Assembly (NCBI GenBank): GCA_944363525.1 | Contig: CALVUF010000003.1 | Span: 106,306-170,305, forward strand | Direction of reading: 5' to 3' | Length of the DNA stretch: 64,000 nucleotides | DNA from: an uncultured Bacilli bacterium | GTDB lineage: Bacteria > Bacillota_I > Bacilli_A > RFN20 > CAG-826 | In this document: positions 33,971 through 41,972 of the stretch, piece by piece | Numbering within the stretch: position 1 is the stretch's first letter | How the letters are laid out: each line of letters opens with the position of its first letter | Notes under the pieces: generated by a model | Database searches by the model: none | The model's input: only the letters and a program-made list of their open reading frames with translations | What the model was told of the DNA's origin: nothing | Translations under genes and position numbers: made by a program

Positions 33971-34654
33971 ATGGAAAACAAAATCCTCGTTGAAACCAGC
34001 GCGCGCCATATCCACCTCGATCAGGCGAGCTTCGATTACCTCATGGATGCCAAAGAGGGCGAACACGCCGTCTTGAACGTCCGCAAGCCCCTCTCCCAGC
34101 CGGGTCAATACGTCTCCGATGTCCGGCTCAACCTCGTCGGCCCGGTCAACCCCAAAACCGGCAAGCCCCGGATGCTCACCAACGTCTCGATCCTCGGCCC
34201 CTTAAGAAAAGAGAATCAGATCGAGATCTCGGCCACCGACGCTCGGACCTTGGGGGTCAACGCGCCGATCCGCCTCTCGGGCGACGTCAAAGGCTCGGCC
34301 CCGGTCACCATCGTCAATCCGGTCAATGGCAAACAACTCGAACTCGAAGAAGGCGTCATCATTGCCAAGCGGCACATCCACATGACCCCGGAAGACGCCG
34401 AGGCCTTTAACGTCAAGGATGGCGAAGCGGTCTACGTCGCCATCTCGACCCCGGAACGGGAAACGATCTACGGCGATACCATCATCCGGGTCAGCCCGAA
34501 GTATGCCCTCGCCATGCATATCGACACCGATGAGAGCAACGCCGCCAACGCCGGCGGAGAAGTCTATGGCGAGATCCTCTATGCCAGCGAATGCCATCAC
34601 GAAGACGGCGAATGCTGCCATGGGGAAGGCCATTGCTGCCATCACCACGAATAA
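33971..34654 (+). CDS. pduL: phosphate propanoyltransferase / phosphotransacylase PduL with metal-binding-like tail
   Basis: 227 residues. Two PduL domains carry the zinc-binding boxes ETSARHIHLDQ (residues 6-16) and IIAKRHIHMTPEDA. It exchanges acyl-CoA and acyl-phosphate, here probably acetyl-CoA to acetyl phosphate as no propanediol genes are near. The last 20 residues (208-227) are almost only His, Cys, Glu and Gly, beginning CHHEDGECCH, an extension I do not expect in the family. The ATG at 33971 is preceded by AAGGAAA and a TATAAT near 33940. Overlaps the next gene by 1 bp (TAATG). Confidence 0.92.
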   Translation: MENKILVETSARHIHLDQASFDYLMDAKEGEHAVLNVRKPLSQPGQYVSDVRLNLVGPVNPKTGKPRMLTNVSILGPLRKENQIEISATDARTLGVNAPIRLSGDVKGSAPVTIVNPVNGKQLELEEGVIIAKRHIHMTPEDAEAFNVKDGEAVYVAISTPERETIYGDTIIRVSPKYALAMHIDTDESNAANAGGEVYGEILYASECHHEDGECCHGEGHCCHHHE

Positions 34655-34911
34655 TGAAGACCTTCGTCTATAACCCCTCCAACGTCTGCTCAAGGAAATT
34701 CGAGATCGATTACGAGGACGGGAAGATCCTCGCCCTCCGGGTCGAAGGGGGATGCCATGGCAACCTCCAAGGCATCGCCTCCTTGTTGAAGGGCATGGAT
34801 ATCGAGGAAGCGAAGTCCAAACTCGCCGGCATCATCTGCCGCGGGTCACGGAACAAGCAGACCTCCTGCCCCGACCAAATCGCCCAAGCCTTGGCCACCA
34901 TCACCGACTGA
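34654..34911 (+). CDS. TSCPD-domain protein, TIGR03905-like
   Basis: 85 residues. VCSRKFEIDYEDGKI, GCHGNLQGIASLLKGM and the C-terminal CRGSRNKQTSCPDQIAQAL (containing TSCPD) match the small TSCPD proteins, a domain also found at the C-terminus of some ribonucleotide reductases. Function is unknown. It starts within the pduL stop codon and ends at a terminator. Confidence 0.88.
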   Translation: MKTFVYNPSNVCSRKFEIDYEDGKILALRVEGGCHGNLQGIASLLKGMDIEEAKSKLAGIICRGSRNKQTSCPDQIAQALATITD

Positions 34912-34933
34912 CTCCCCATCTGGGGAGTTTTTC
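34911..34933 (+). terminator. terminator after the pduL operon
   Basis: ACTCCCC / GGGGAGT stem followed by TTTTTCTT. It runs directly into the -35 box of metK. Confidence 0.9.
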
Positions 34934-34962
34934 TTGCCTAGACAGAAGGGGAAGCATAGAAT
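34934..34962 (+). promoter_or_regulatory. promoter of the metK leader
   Basis: TTGCCT (34934-34939), 17 bp, TAGAAT (34957-34962). Confidence 0.8.
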
Positions 34963-34981
34963 AGCCACACTGCGAAACGCA

Positions 34982-35082
34982 GGCATCAAGAAGCGTCGTC
35001 ATTTGGCGTAACCAGGACGCTAGCAACTCCGCTATAGCGGTAAGTGCTCGCCATAGCTCCCCGTCCCCGGGAGAACGATGCC
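34982..35082 (+). promoter_or_regulatory. SAM-I-clan riboswitch upstream of metK
   Basis: Closing stem P1 is GGCATC (34982-34987) with GATGCC (35077-35082). In order come AAGA, P2 AGCGTC / GACGCT, the invariant AGCAAC, P3 CCGCTATAGCGG, then AAGTGCT and P4 CTCCC / GGGAG. This is the S-box core (ATCAAGA, GCAAC, GTGCT) with a shorter P2 region than the classical SAM-I, so it may be a SAM-I/IV-type variant. A CTGCG-AAA-CGCAG hairpin precedes it. Downstream, TCCTTA (near 35102-35107) can pair with the TAAGGA of the metK Shine-Dalgarno, suggesting control of translation. Confidence 0.82.
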
Positions 35083-35142
35083 GTTGGAAGTTAGTTTGCC
35101 TTCCTTAATCGGGTGGGATTTCGCCGGATAAGGAGCATTTTA

Positions 35143-36318
35143 ATGGACAAAGAACAATTCCTCTTCACCTCCGAATCGGTGTCGGAGGGGCATCCTGACA
35201 AGGTGTGCGACCAAATCGCCGACTCGATCCTTGACGCCTGCTTGGCCGAAAACCCCAACGCCCACGTGGCCTGCGAGGTTTTCGCCACCACCGAATTCGT
35301 CTTGATCGGCGGGGAGATCTCCGGAGTTTCCCATATTAATTACGAAGGGATCGCCCGGGGCGTCTTGCGCCGGATCGGCTATACCTCTCCTGAACTTGGG
35401 ATCGGCTGCGACACTTGCCAGATCGAGGTCCGGGTCAAGGAGCAATCCCCCGACATCGCCATGGGGGTCCGACCCGAAGACCAATTGAACATGGGGGCCG
35501 GCGACCAAGGGATCATGTTCGGCTACGCTACCAATGAGTCGGACGGCTATATGCCGCTTCCGGTCACCATCGCCCACAAGCTGGTCCGGGTGGCGACTAA
35601 CCTTCGGAAAGAAGGGAAACTCAAGGGCGCTCGGCCGGATATGAAGAGCCAAGTCACCATCGACTATACCGGGGAAAAACCTCAGATCCATACTGTCTTG
35701 ATGTCGATCCAGCATGATCCAGACCTTGACATGGCAAAGTTCAAACATGACGTCTATGAATTGGTCATGAAGCCGGTGGCCGAGAGTTTCCGGCTCAACG
35801 CCGATTTCCGGGTCCTGATCAACCCGACCGGCAGCTTCGTCATCGGGGGGCCGGCGGGCGACACTGGTTTGACTGGAAGAAAACTTATAGTCGATACCTA
35901 TGGTGGGGCCTCTAGACACGGAGGCGGCTCCTTCTCTGGCAAAGACCCCTCGAAAGTCGATCGTTCAGCCTCCTATTACGCCCGTTACATCGCCAAGAAT
36001 CTAGTGGCGGCCGGGGCGGCCGATCGGTTGGAGATCCAGCTCAGCTATGCCATTGGGGTGGCTAAGCCCTTATCGATTTCTTTATCGACCTTCGGGACCA
36101 AGCATTACGATGACCATCTGATCCTCTCGGCCATTGAGAAGTTCTTTGATCCCCGGCCTTACGCCATCATCGAGCAGTTCCAACTGACCAAGCCGAGCTT
36201 CCGTTATGCCGATACCTGCAATTACGGGGTCTTCGGCCGGCCTGACCTCGATTTGCCTTGGGAACGGCTGGATAAAGTCGAGGCCCTCAAAGCCTATTTC
36301 CAAGGGAACGGCAAATAA
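35143..36318 (+). CDS. metK: S-adenosylmethionine synthetase
   Basis: 391 residues. It makes SAM from methionine and ATP. FTSESVSEGHPDKVCDQI, GAGDQGIMFGYA and GGGSFSGKDPSKVDRSA are the family signatures. The frame is open 10 codons upstream, but the ATG at 35143 has AAGGAG 9 nt before it and gives the canonical start. A SAM-sensing leader precedes it, so end-product feedback is expected. A terminator follows. Confidence 0.97.
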   Translation: MDKEQFLFTSESVSEGHPDKVCDQIADSILDACLAENPNAHVACEVFATTEFVLIGGEISGVSHINYEGIARGVLRRIGYTSPELGIGCDTCQIEVRVKEQSPDIAMGVRPEDQLNMGAGDQGIMFGYATNESDGYMPLPVTIAHKLVRVATNLRKEGKLKGARPDMKSQVTIDYTGEKPQIHTVLMSIQHDPDLDMAKFKHDVYELVMKPVAESFRLNADFRVLINPTGSFVIGGPAGDTGLTGRKLIVDTYGGASRHGGGSFSGKDPSKVDRSASYYARYIAKNLVAAGAADRLEIQLSYAIGVAKPLSISLSTFGTKHYDDHLILSAIEKFFDPRPYAIIEQFQLTKPSFRYADTCNYGVFGRPDLDLPWERLDKVEALKAYFQGNGK

Positions 36319-36346
36319 ATTGAATTGCCCGATTTATCGCGATTTT

Positions 36347-36366
36347 GGGGCGAATAGCCCCTTTTT
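36347..36366 (+). terminator. terminator after metK
   Basis: GGGGC / GCCCC stem, 5-nt loop, then TTTTT. Confidence 0.85.
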
Positions 36367-36461
36367 CGGTCAAGAAAATGTAACCGCTTACAAAAAGGTC
36401 TATCCCTTTTCGGAAAATCCTTTACAATAATGGCGTAAGCCCTTAGGAGGGGCAGAAAACA

Positions 36462-37007
36462 ATGAAATACCAAATTATCGGAAAGAACATCGATGTCACC
36501 GATTCTATTCGCGCCGACATCGAGAAGAAACTCTCCCGGATGGACAAGTACTTCGTCATTAATGACGACGTGCTCTGCCGGGCGGTGGTCCGGTCCTATC
36601 AAGTCGGGGCCAAAGTCGAGATCACCATCTTCACCAAGCAAATGACCTTCCGGACCGAGGTCCGGGACAATGACCTCTATGCCGCCGTCGACTTCGCCAT
36701 TGATAAACTCGAAGGGCAGATGCGCAAGCTCAAGACCCGGATGGACCGGACCAAAGAGGCCGATTCCCTCGGCAAGGCCTTGGCTTTCGAGAACTTCGCC
36801 GAAGAAGCGGACGGGGAGGAAACCGTCGTCCGGACCAAATCGATCTACCTCGACCCGATGACCATCGACGAGGCCATCACCCGGATGGAGGCCCTCGGCC
36901 ATTCCTTCTTCCTCTACCTCGATGACGAGGACAATCAGATCTCCGTCGCCTACAAGCGACTGGATGGCGGTTATGGTGTCATCCAGGCCGAGAACCCTTT
37001 GAAGTAA
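36462..37007 (+). CDS. hpf: ribosome hibernation-promoting factor, long form
   Basis: 181 residues. The N-terminal 100 residues form the S30AE/YfiA domain (MKYQIIGKNIDVTDSIRADI). A linker of about 25 residues leads to the C-terminal dimerisation domain (KSIYLDPMTIDEAITRMEAL, FLYLDDEDNQISVAYKRLDG). Long HPF dimerises 70S ribosomes into inactive 100S particles. GGAGGGG precedes the ATG, and a TACAAT box lies about 35 nt upstream. It is monocistronic, with a strong terminator. Confidence 0.95.
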   Translation: MKYQIIGKNIDVTDSIRADIEKKLSRMDKYFVINDDVLCRAVVRSYQVGAKVEITIFTKQMTFRTEVRDNDLYAAVDFAIDKLEGQMRKLKTRMDRTKEADSLGKALAFENFAEEADGEETVVRTKSIYLDPMTIDEAITRMEALGHSFFLYLDDEDNQISVAYKRLDGGYGVIQAENPLK

Positions 37008-37026
37008 AGGGAACCGATGAACGATA

Positions 37027-37049
37027 GGGCCGGGCGACCGGCCCTTTTC
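37027..37049 (+). terminator. terminator after hpf
   Basis: GGGCCGG / CCGGCCC perfect stem, GCGA tetraloop, then TTTTCC. A 14-bp perfect palindrome CACCCTATAGGGTG follows at 37053-37066. Confidence 0.9.
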
Positions 37050-37074
37050 CTTCACCCTATAGGGTGATTATTGC

Positions 37075-37103
37075 TTGCATGTAAAAGGCTTAGCACGCAT
37101 AAT
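37075..37103 (+). promoter_or_regulatory. promoter of the 37194 gene
   Basis: TTGCAT (37075-37080), 17 bp, CATAAT (37098-37103). The resulting leader is about 85 nt and contains a small open reading frame. Confidence 0.7.
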
Positions 37104-37140
37104 ATCCCCCGTTAGCGGACTTTGCACGCTAGAGGTGACT

Positions 37141-37185
37141 ATGCCCGTCGGTTGGATAGCCATCCGTATTATTAAGGAAGAATAG
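37141..37185 (+). CDS. possible 14-residue leader peptide
   Basis: ATG at 37141 with GAGGTG 5 nt upstream opens MPVGWIAIRIIKEE and stops at 37185, 8 nt before the next ATG. It contains four Ile and one Trp. The Shine-Dalgarno of the main gene (GGAAGA) lies inside it, so translation of the leader could open or block that site. A GGAT / ATCC hairpin lies within. Short length makes chance occurrence possible. Confidence 0.35.
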   Translation: MPVGWIAIRIIKEE

Positions 37186-37193
37186 AAGAAAAC

Positions 37194-38057
37194 ATGAACC
37201 AAGTCAGCGAAGTCATCACCACCCTCCTCCATTACAACGTCTCGATCCGGGACACCCTTGAGTATTGCCTCAAGAAGGAAACCTACGATCCGAAGCTGTT
37301 CAACGAGAAGAAACGGGCCGTCTTGATCGAAGTCGACCAGCACACCCCGCTTAAAGACATCATCGACCACTCCGGGGAGAACGGGCAGAAGCTCGAGAAG
37401 CTCATCCGCGATTTCTATGAAGAGGTCTATGGCGATTCCTCGACCATCCTCCATCTCGCCGATGACGGGCTCCGGGTCGACCACAACCAGCACCTCCCGA
37501 TCTATCGCGGGGTCTTGCCGATCCACGAGAACATCAACTCGATGATCGCCGGCATCGTCCGCGACGCCCAAGGTAAGCAGATCGATGTGGCTGAGGCCGT
37601 CAAGGTCTGGAATGCCGAGGACGCGATGTTCCGCGGCGTCGCCTATTTGACCCTCACCAACGACCTGATCGGCTTGTTCAACGATTACAACAAAGCCCGG
37701 CAGGAAGCCAAAGGGGCCGAATCGCCGTCCTCCAAATTCATCTCCAACGATATCCAAACCATCGTCGGCAACATCAATTTCGTCCGGTCCTCGGCCAAGG
37801 AGCATGACTTGGTCTATAAGAATATGGAAGACAAGATCGTCGCCCTCATGGAGATGATGACCGGCCGCCGCGACCTCCCGACTGGCAAGCGTTTCCCCGA
37901 TGTCATGCGGGAGACCGTCGAAACCATCCAACTCTACGTCCGCGACGCCGAAGCCAGCTTCCGGGCGGTCTATGTTCCGCTCGTCAATGAGCTCCTTGCC
38001 CAGGTCAAGAAAGACCGGGAAGCCAAGGAAGCGGCCGAGAAGAACCCGCAGGCTTAA
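37194..38057 (+). CDS. uncharacterised helical cytosolic protein
   Basis: 287 residues, no membrane segment or signal, no recognised motif. It is mostly predicted helical by eye, with EVDQHTPLKDIIDHSGENGQ, GRRDLPTGKRFPDV and a Lys/Ala/Glu-rich C-terminus. High-quality coding sequence with core codon use and its own promoter suggest a housekeeping role in this lineage. A small membrane protein follows 7 bp later and is probably co-transcribed. Confidence 0.75.
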   Translation: MNQVSEVITTLLHYNVSIRDTLEYCLKKETYDPKLFNEKKRAVLIEVDQHTPLKDIIDHSGENGQKLEKLIRDFYEEVYGDSSTILHLADDGLRVDHNQHLPIYRGVLPIHENINSMIAGIVRDAQGKQIDVAEAVKVWNAEDAMFRGVAYLTLTNDLIGLFNDYNKARQEAKGAESPSSKFISNDIQTIVGNINFVRSSAKEHDLVYKNMEDKIVALMEMMTGRRDLPTGKRFPDVMRETVETIQLYVRDAEASFRAVYVPLVNELLAQVKKDREAKEAAEKNPQA

Positions 38058-38064
38058 TTAGCAT

Positions 38065-38421
38065 ATGAAAGAGAAAACCAAGAAAATCAGCAAAAAGGAA
38101 ATCGTCTGGTATTCGATCGCCGGGTTCATCGGCTTCGTCGGCCTCTTCTTCCTGATCCTCGGGATCGTGGGGGAGAACCTGCCGGTCGTCTATTCCGACA
38201 ACTGGATCCTCTATAGCGAACCCCTCTGGCTCAGCAATTGGTCGGGGATGGGCTATCGTTATTGGGGGCTGATCCTCTTCCTCGCCGGTTCCTTACTGGC
38301 GGTCATCTGCCTAAGTGTCTTCGCCAGGGAAACCGACCGTGACTCCGAACGGGCGTCGCGGCGGGCTCAGCGGCTGGGCCTTGAGGCCGTGAAGGAAGAT
38401 AACGTAGAGTCCGAACAATGA
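38065..38421 (+). CDS. small two-helix membrane protein
   Basis: 118 residues. A Lys-rich N-terminus, helix 1 (residues 14-36), a Trp/Tyr-rich outer loop, helix 2 (residues 65-87) and a charged cytosolic tail. Unrecognised. Seven bases after the 287-residue gene, so likely an operon partner. Confidence 0.7.
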   Translation: MKEKTKKISKKEIVWYSIAGFIGFVGLFFLILGIVGENLPVVYSDNWILYSEPLWLSNWSGMGYRYWGLILFLAGSLLAVICLSVFARETDRDSERASRRAQRLGLEAVKEDNVESEQ

Positions 38422-38428
38422 TATCCTT

Positions 38429-38455
38429 AAGGCGGTGGGGCAACCCTCCGCCTTT
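38429..38455 (+). terminator. terminator after the 38065 gene
   Basis: AGGCGG-T-GGG / CCC-T-CCGCCT stem with GCAA loop, then TTTTGCTT. Confidence 0.85.
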
Positions 38456-38476
38456 TGCTTAGGAGGCAAAGAAACT

Positions 38477-38992
38477 ATGGAAACTTTGGAATGCATCAAG
38501 AAGCGGCATTCTTGCCGGAAGTTCAGCTCAATGCCGGTCGACCGGGAGAAGATTAACCAAATCGTCGAGGCCGGTCTTCGGGCCCCAAGCGCGATGAACG
38601 GGCAGAAAGCCCATATCGCCGTCATCGCCAATAAGGAGAAGATCGCGGCCTTGTCCAAGCTCAACGCCAAAATCATGGGCCGGGAAGGGACCGATCCCTT
38701 CTATGGGGCCCCAGTGGTGATGCTCGTCTATTGCGAAGCCGGCCCGACCGCGGTTTATGACGGATCGGTATGCATGGAAAACCTGCTGTTGGCCGCGACC
38801 GATTTGGGGTTAGGGTCGATTTGGGTCCATCGGGCCAAAGAGGAGTTCGACCTTCCCGAAGGCCAAGAACTGCTGAAGTCGTTTGGCATCGAAGGCGATT
38901 ACATTGGCATCGGCCACGCCTGCATCGGCTATGCCGATGTTGAAATGAGCCCAAAGGAAATCAAAACGGGCCGGGTACTTTATATTGAATAG
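38477..38992 (+). CDS. nitroreductase-family flavoprotein
   Basis: 171 residues. METLECIKKRHSCRKFSSMP and RAPSAMNGQ are the FMN-binding N-terminal signatures; DGSVCMENLLLAATDLGLGS and IGIGHACIGYAD complete the fold. Such proteins are FMN-dependent NAD(P)H oxidoreductases of variable substrate. GGAGG lies 12 nt before the ATG at 38477. It is short for the family but complete. Confidence 0.92.
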   Translation: METLECIKKRHSCRKFSSMPVDREKINQIVEAGLRAPSAMNGQKAHIAVIANKEKIAALSKLNAKIMGREGTDPFYGAPVVMLVYCEAGPTAVYDGSVCMENLLLAATDLGLGSIWVHRAKEEFDLPEGQELLKSFGIEGDYIGIGHACIGYADVEMSPKEIKTGRVLYIE

Positions 38993-39029
38993 TTGAGTTT
39001 GGGCGCCTTTCCTTTAGAGACTAAAACGC

Positions 39030-39062
39030 AAAAGAAAACCCGGTTCTGCGGGAGAATCGGGC
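39030..39062 (-). terminator. terminator of tRNA-Ser(GGA)
   Basis: On the minus strand CCCGATTCT / AGAACCGGG (one mismatch) followed by TTTTCTTTTG. Confidence 0.8.
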
Positions 39063-39073
39063 TTAATTTTCAA

Positions 39074-39164
39074 TGGCGGAGGAACAGGGATTCGAACCCT
39101 GGCTCCCGGTTAAGAGACTACGAGCTTTCCAAGCCCGCCCCTTCGACCGCTTGGGTATTCCTCC
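39074..39164 (-). tRNA. tRNA-Ser (anticodon GGA)
   Basis: 91 nt class II tRNA with encoded CCA, acceptor GGAGGAA / TTCCTCC, G73, anticodon loop TTGGAAA. Confidence 0.95.
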
Positions 39165-39188
39165 AATTTGCCCCGAAAGGCAACGCTG

Positions 39189-39217
39189 ATTATAGAAGAA
39201 GCGGGGCGAATGCGCAA
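39189..39217 (-). promoter_or_regulatory. promoter of tRNA-Ser(GGA)
   Basis: TTGCGC (39217-39212), 17 bp, TATAAT (39194-39189). The -35 lies in a GCGCAAA / TTTGCGC inverted repeat shared with the divergent gene's promoter region. Confidence 0.8.
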
Positions 39218-39237
39218 ACGAAATTTGCGCGCCTCCG

Positions 39238-39246
39238 TGCTATAAT
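39238..39246 (+). promoter_or_regulatory. extended -10 box of the pseudouridine synthase gene
   Basis: TGCTATAAT, ending 10 nt before the ATG. No usable -35 and no Shine-Dalgarno. Confidence 0.7.
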
Positions 39247-39256
39247 CCCTCACCGA

Positions 39257-40222
39257 ATGAAAGAAATCGTCGTCACCCAGGCTAACGAAGGGCAAAAAAT
39301 CGAGAAATTCGTCCGGAAATACCTTTCCGAGGCCCCTTTGGGGTTTATCTATAAAGCCTTCCGGAAGAAGGACATCAAGATCAACGGCCATTGGGTTAAA
39401 AAAGATGCCTTGGTCCATCAGGGGGACACGGTCCGGATCTACGTGACTGATCAGCAATTGGAAGACTTCAAGAAGCCCCGCCCGGTCACCGCGAAGCCTT
39501 TTCCCTATCGAATCGCTTACGAGGATGAAAACGTCCTCATCGTCGATAAGCCGAAAGGGGTTTTGACCTACGGGGACAAAACCGGGGTCCGGGAGACCTT
39601 AGGCAACGCCGTCCTCGATTATTTATATATGGAAGGGAAATACGATCCCGAAAGCTCTTCCTTCACCCCCTCCCCGGCCCATCGGCTGGACCGGAATACC
39701 TCGGGGCTGATCTGCTATGGATTAACCGACGCCGGCTTAAAGGAGCTGACCGAGCTATTCAAGACCCGGCAGGGGGTTAAGAAATATTACCTGGCCTTGG
39801 TAAAGGGCCACTTCGATTCCAAAGAAGGGAGAATCGACATTCCCTTAGGGAAAGACGCCAATTCTGGCCGAGCCTTCCCCTTAGGGCTGGATAAGGGCGG
39901 CAAGACCGCCATTACCGAATACCAAGTCGAAAAGGAAGTAGGGGATTATAGCCTAGTCAAAGTCCACCTCCTTACCGGCCGGACCCACCAGATCCGAGTC
40001 CATTTCGCCAGTATCGGCCATCCTTTGCTAGGCGATGATAAATACGGAGATTTCGCCCTCAACCGCCAGATCAAGGCCAAAACCGGCCTCGATTACCAGT
40101 TCCTCCATGCTTATCGGCTGGAATTCGGCGACCTTGACGGGGCCTTGGAAGGGCTGAAGGATAAGGTTATCGAATCGCAGTTGCCCGACAACCTATCGAA
40201 GGCCATTGATTTGTTAGCCTAG
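39257..40222 (+). CDS. RluA/RluD-family 23S rRNA pseudouridine synthase
   Basis: 321 residues. N-terminal S4 domain (KIEKFVRKYL...KDIKINGHWVKKDALVHQGD) then the synthase domain with AHRLDRNTSGLICYG (catalytic Asp in HRLDRNTSG) and LLTGRTHQIRVHF. It isomerises uridines in rRNA; exact site unknown. The frame is open from 38993, but that stretch covers the tRNA-Ser gene on the other strand. The ATG at 39257 follows a TGCTATAAT box by 10 nt. Confidence 0.93.
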   Translation: MKEIVVTQANEGQKIEKFVRKYLSEAPLGFIYKAFRKKDIKINGHWVKKDALVHQGDTVRIYVTDQQLEDFKKPRPVTAKPFPYRIAYEDENVLIVDKPKGVLTYGDKTGVRETLGNAVLDYLYMEGKYDPESSSFTPSPAHRLDRNTSGLICYGLTDAGLKELTELFKTRQGVKKYYLALVKGHFDSKEGRIDIPLGKDANSGRAFPLGLDKGGKTAITEYQVEKEVGDYSLVKVHLLTGRTHQIRVHFASIGHPLLGDDKYGDFALNRQIKAKTGLDYQFLHAYRLEFGDLDGALEGLKDKVIESQLPDNLSKAIDLLA

Positions 40223-40259
40223 CAATTGGATATAATTACCCCAGGAGCGTGTTATCAAT

Positions 40260-41972
40260 ATGGACATCAACGAGAAATACCGGCGTTGGCTGGCGAGCCC
40301 GCGCTTAAGCGAGGCGGACAAGGCCGTCCTGGAGAATATGAACGAGGAAGCGAAAGCCGACGCCTTCTTCAAAGACGCCGAATTCGGCACTGGGGGCCTC
40401 CGGGGCGTCATGGGCCCGGGGACCAACCGGGTCAATGACTTGACCATCGGCCGGGTCACCGTTGCCTTTGGGCAATTTTTGATTGAGAACGTGGAAGACG
40501 CCAAAACCCGGGGCGTGGTCATCAGCCATGACAACCGGATCAATTCCCGTCATTTCACTTTGCTCGCCTCTTCTATCCTCAACAAGATGGGGCTCAAGAC
40601 CTATGTCTTCGATGATTTGCGTCCGACCCCCGAACTCTCCTTTGGCGTCCGTTATGCCAAAGCCGCCGGCGGGATCATGATCACCGCCTCCCACAACCCC
40701 AAGCAATATAACGGCTATAAGGTGTATGACGAGACCGGCTGTCAGTTGGTGCCCGACGCCATTGCCCCGATGCTTAAGATCCTCGCGACCTTGCCCGATC
40801 CGCTGGAATTCGAAGTCCCGGAAGGAAAAGAAAAAGGCGAGCAGGTCGTCTTTGGGAAGGAAGTCGACGACGAATACGTCAAGCTCGTCGAATCCTGCCA
40901 GGAGAACCCGGATCTCGACAAATCCCATTTCAAAGTCATCTATACTCCTCAGCATGGGGCCAGTTTGGAAAGCGCCCTCCGGGTTTTCTCCGACTGCGGT
41001 TACTCCATACTCCCAGTTAAGGAACAATGCACCCATGACGGGGAATTCGGCGGGACCAAATCCCCGAACCCCGAGGTCGACTCCGCTTGGGAATTGCCGC
41101 TTAAATACATGGAGGAATACCAAGCCGATTTGGCCGTTATGACCGACCCAGACGGCGATCGCTGCGGGCTCGCCTATCGGAGCAGCCGGGGCGATATCAG
41201 AAGATTGACCGGCAACCAATCGGGGGCTTTGCTTATTGATTACTTGCTCTCGCAGAAGAAACTAAAAGGAACCCTCCCTTCTAATGGGGTCATCTACGAT
41301 ACCATCGTCACCTCGAGCCTAGGACGGGAAGTGGCGGCCTCCTACGGGGTCAAGGCCGAATCCTTCCTGACCGGCTTTAAATTCATCGGCGAAAGGATCC
41401 GCCATTACGAGGACTTAGGCCACGGGCCGACCTTCCTATTCGGCTATGAGGAATCCTATGGTTGCCTTATCAAACCGTTCGTCCGCGATAAAGACGGCGT
41501 CCAGGCCATCCTCCTTTATACCGAAATGGCCCTCTATCATCTTCTACGTGGCATGCATCTTGACCAAGCCTTTGAGGAATTGCAGCAACGGGTTGGCTTC
41601 CATTACACCTCGATGAACGATGCTTACTTCGAAGGGATGGAAGGGGCCGCCACCATGAAGCGGCTCATGGGCGAGCTCCATGATGAGCCTTTAACCGAAC
41701 TCGCCGGCAAAAAGGTGGCCGCGGTCGAGGATTACCTCAATGACGTCATCGCCTATGCCGATGGGCATAAGGAGAAGATCGTCGGCTTGCCGAAATCCGA
41801 CGTCCTCAAATACGTCTTCGCCGATAAATCGACCCTCGCTATCCGTCCTTCCGGCACCGAGCCGAAGATTAAGTTCTATATCGAGACGGTCGGAGCGAAG
41901 GAAGCAGGCTTAAAGGAAGAAGCCTACAGTTTGTACTCCGCCATCATGGCCCGGCTGGGGCTTAAAGCCTAA
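40260..41972 (+). CDS. pgcA: phospho-sugar mutase (phosphoglucomutase)
   Basis: 570 residues, cytosolic. GTGGLRG near the N-terminus, the phosphoserine loop TASHNPKQYNGYKVY, metal loop DPDGDRCGL, sugar-binding FGYEESYG and the phosphate-binding RPSGTEPKIKFY are all present. The length and GTGGLR favour PgcA-type alpha-phosphoglucomutase, interconverting glucose 1- and 6-phosphate; phosphomannomutase activity is possible. With pgi and GH31 in the window it links glycan breakdown to glycolysis. It overlaps the convergent HAD gene by 4 bp. Confidence 0.93.
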   Translation: MDINEKYRRWLASPRLSEADKAVLENMNEEAKADAFFKDAEFGTGGLRGVMGPGTNRVNDLTIGRVTVAFGQFLIENVEDAKTRGVVISHDNRINSRHFTLLASSILNKMGLKTYVFDDLRPTPELSFGVRYAKAAGGIMITASHNPKQYNGYKVYDETGCQLVPDAIAPMLKILATLPDPLEFEVPEGKEKGEQVVFGKEVDDEYVKLVESCQENPDLDKSHFKVIYTPQHGASLESALRVFSDCGYSILPVKEQCTHDGEFGGTKSPNPEVDSAWELPLKYMEEYQADLAVMTDPDGDRCGLAYRSSRGDIRRLTGNQSGALLIDYLLSQKKLKGTLPSNGVIYDTIVTSSLGREVAASYGVKAESFLTGFKFIGERIRHYEDLGHGPTFLFGYEESYGCLIKPFVRDKDGVQAILLYTEMALYHLLRGMHLDQAFEELQQRVGFHYTSMNDAYFEGMEGAATMKRLMGELHDEPLTELAGKKVAAVEDYLNDVIAYADGHKEKIVGLPKSDVLKYVFADKSTLAIRPSGTEPKIKFYIETVGAKEAGLKEEAYSLYSAIMARLGLKA

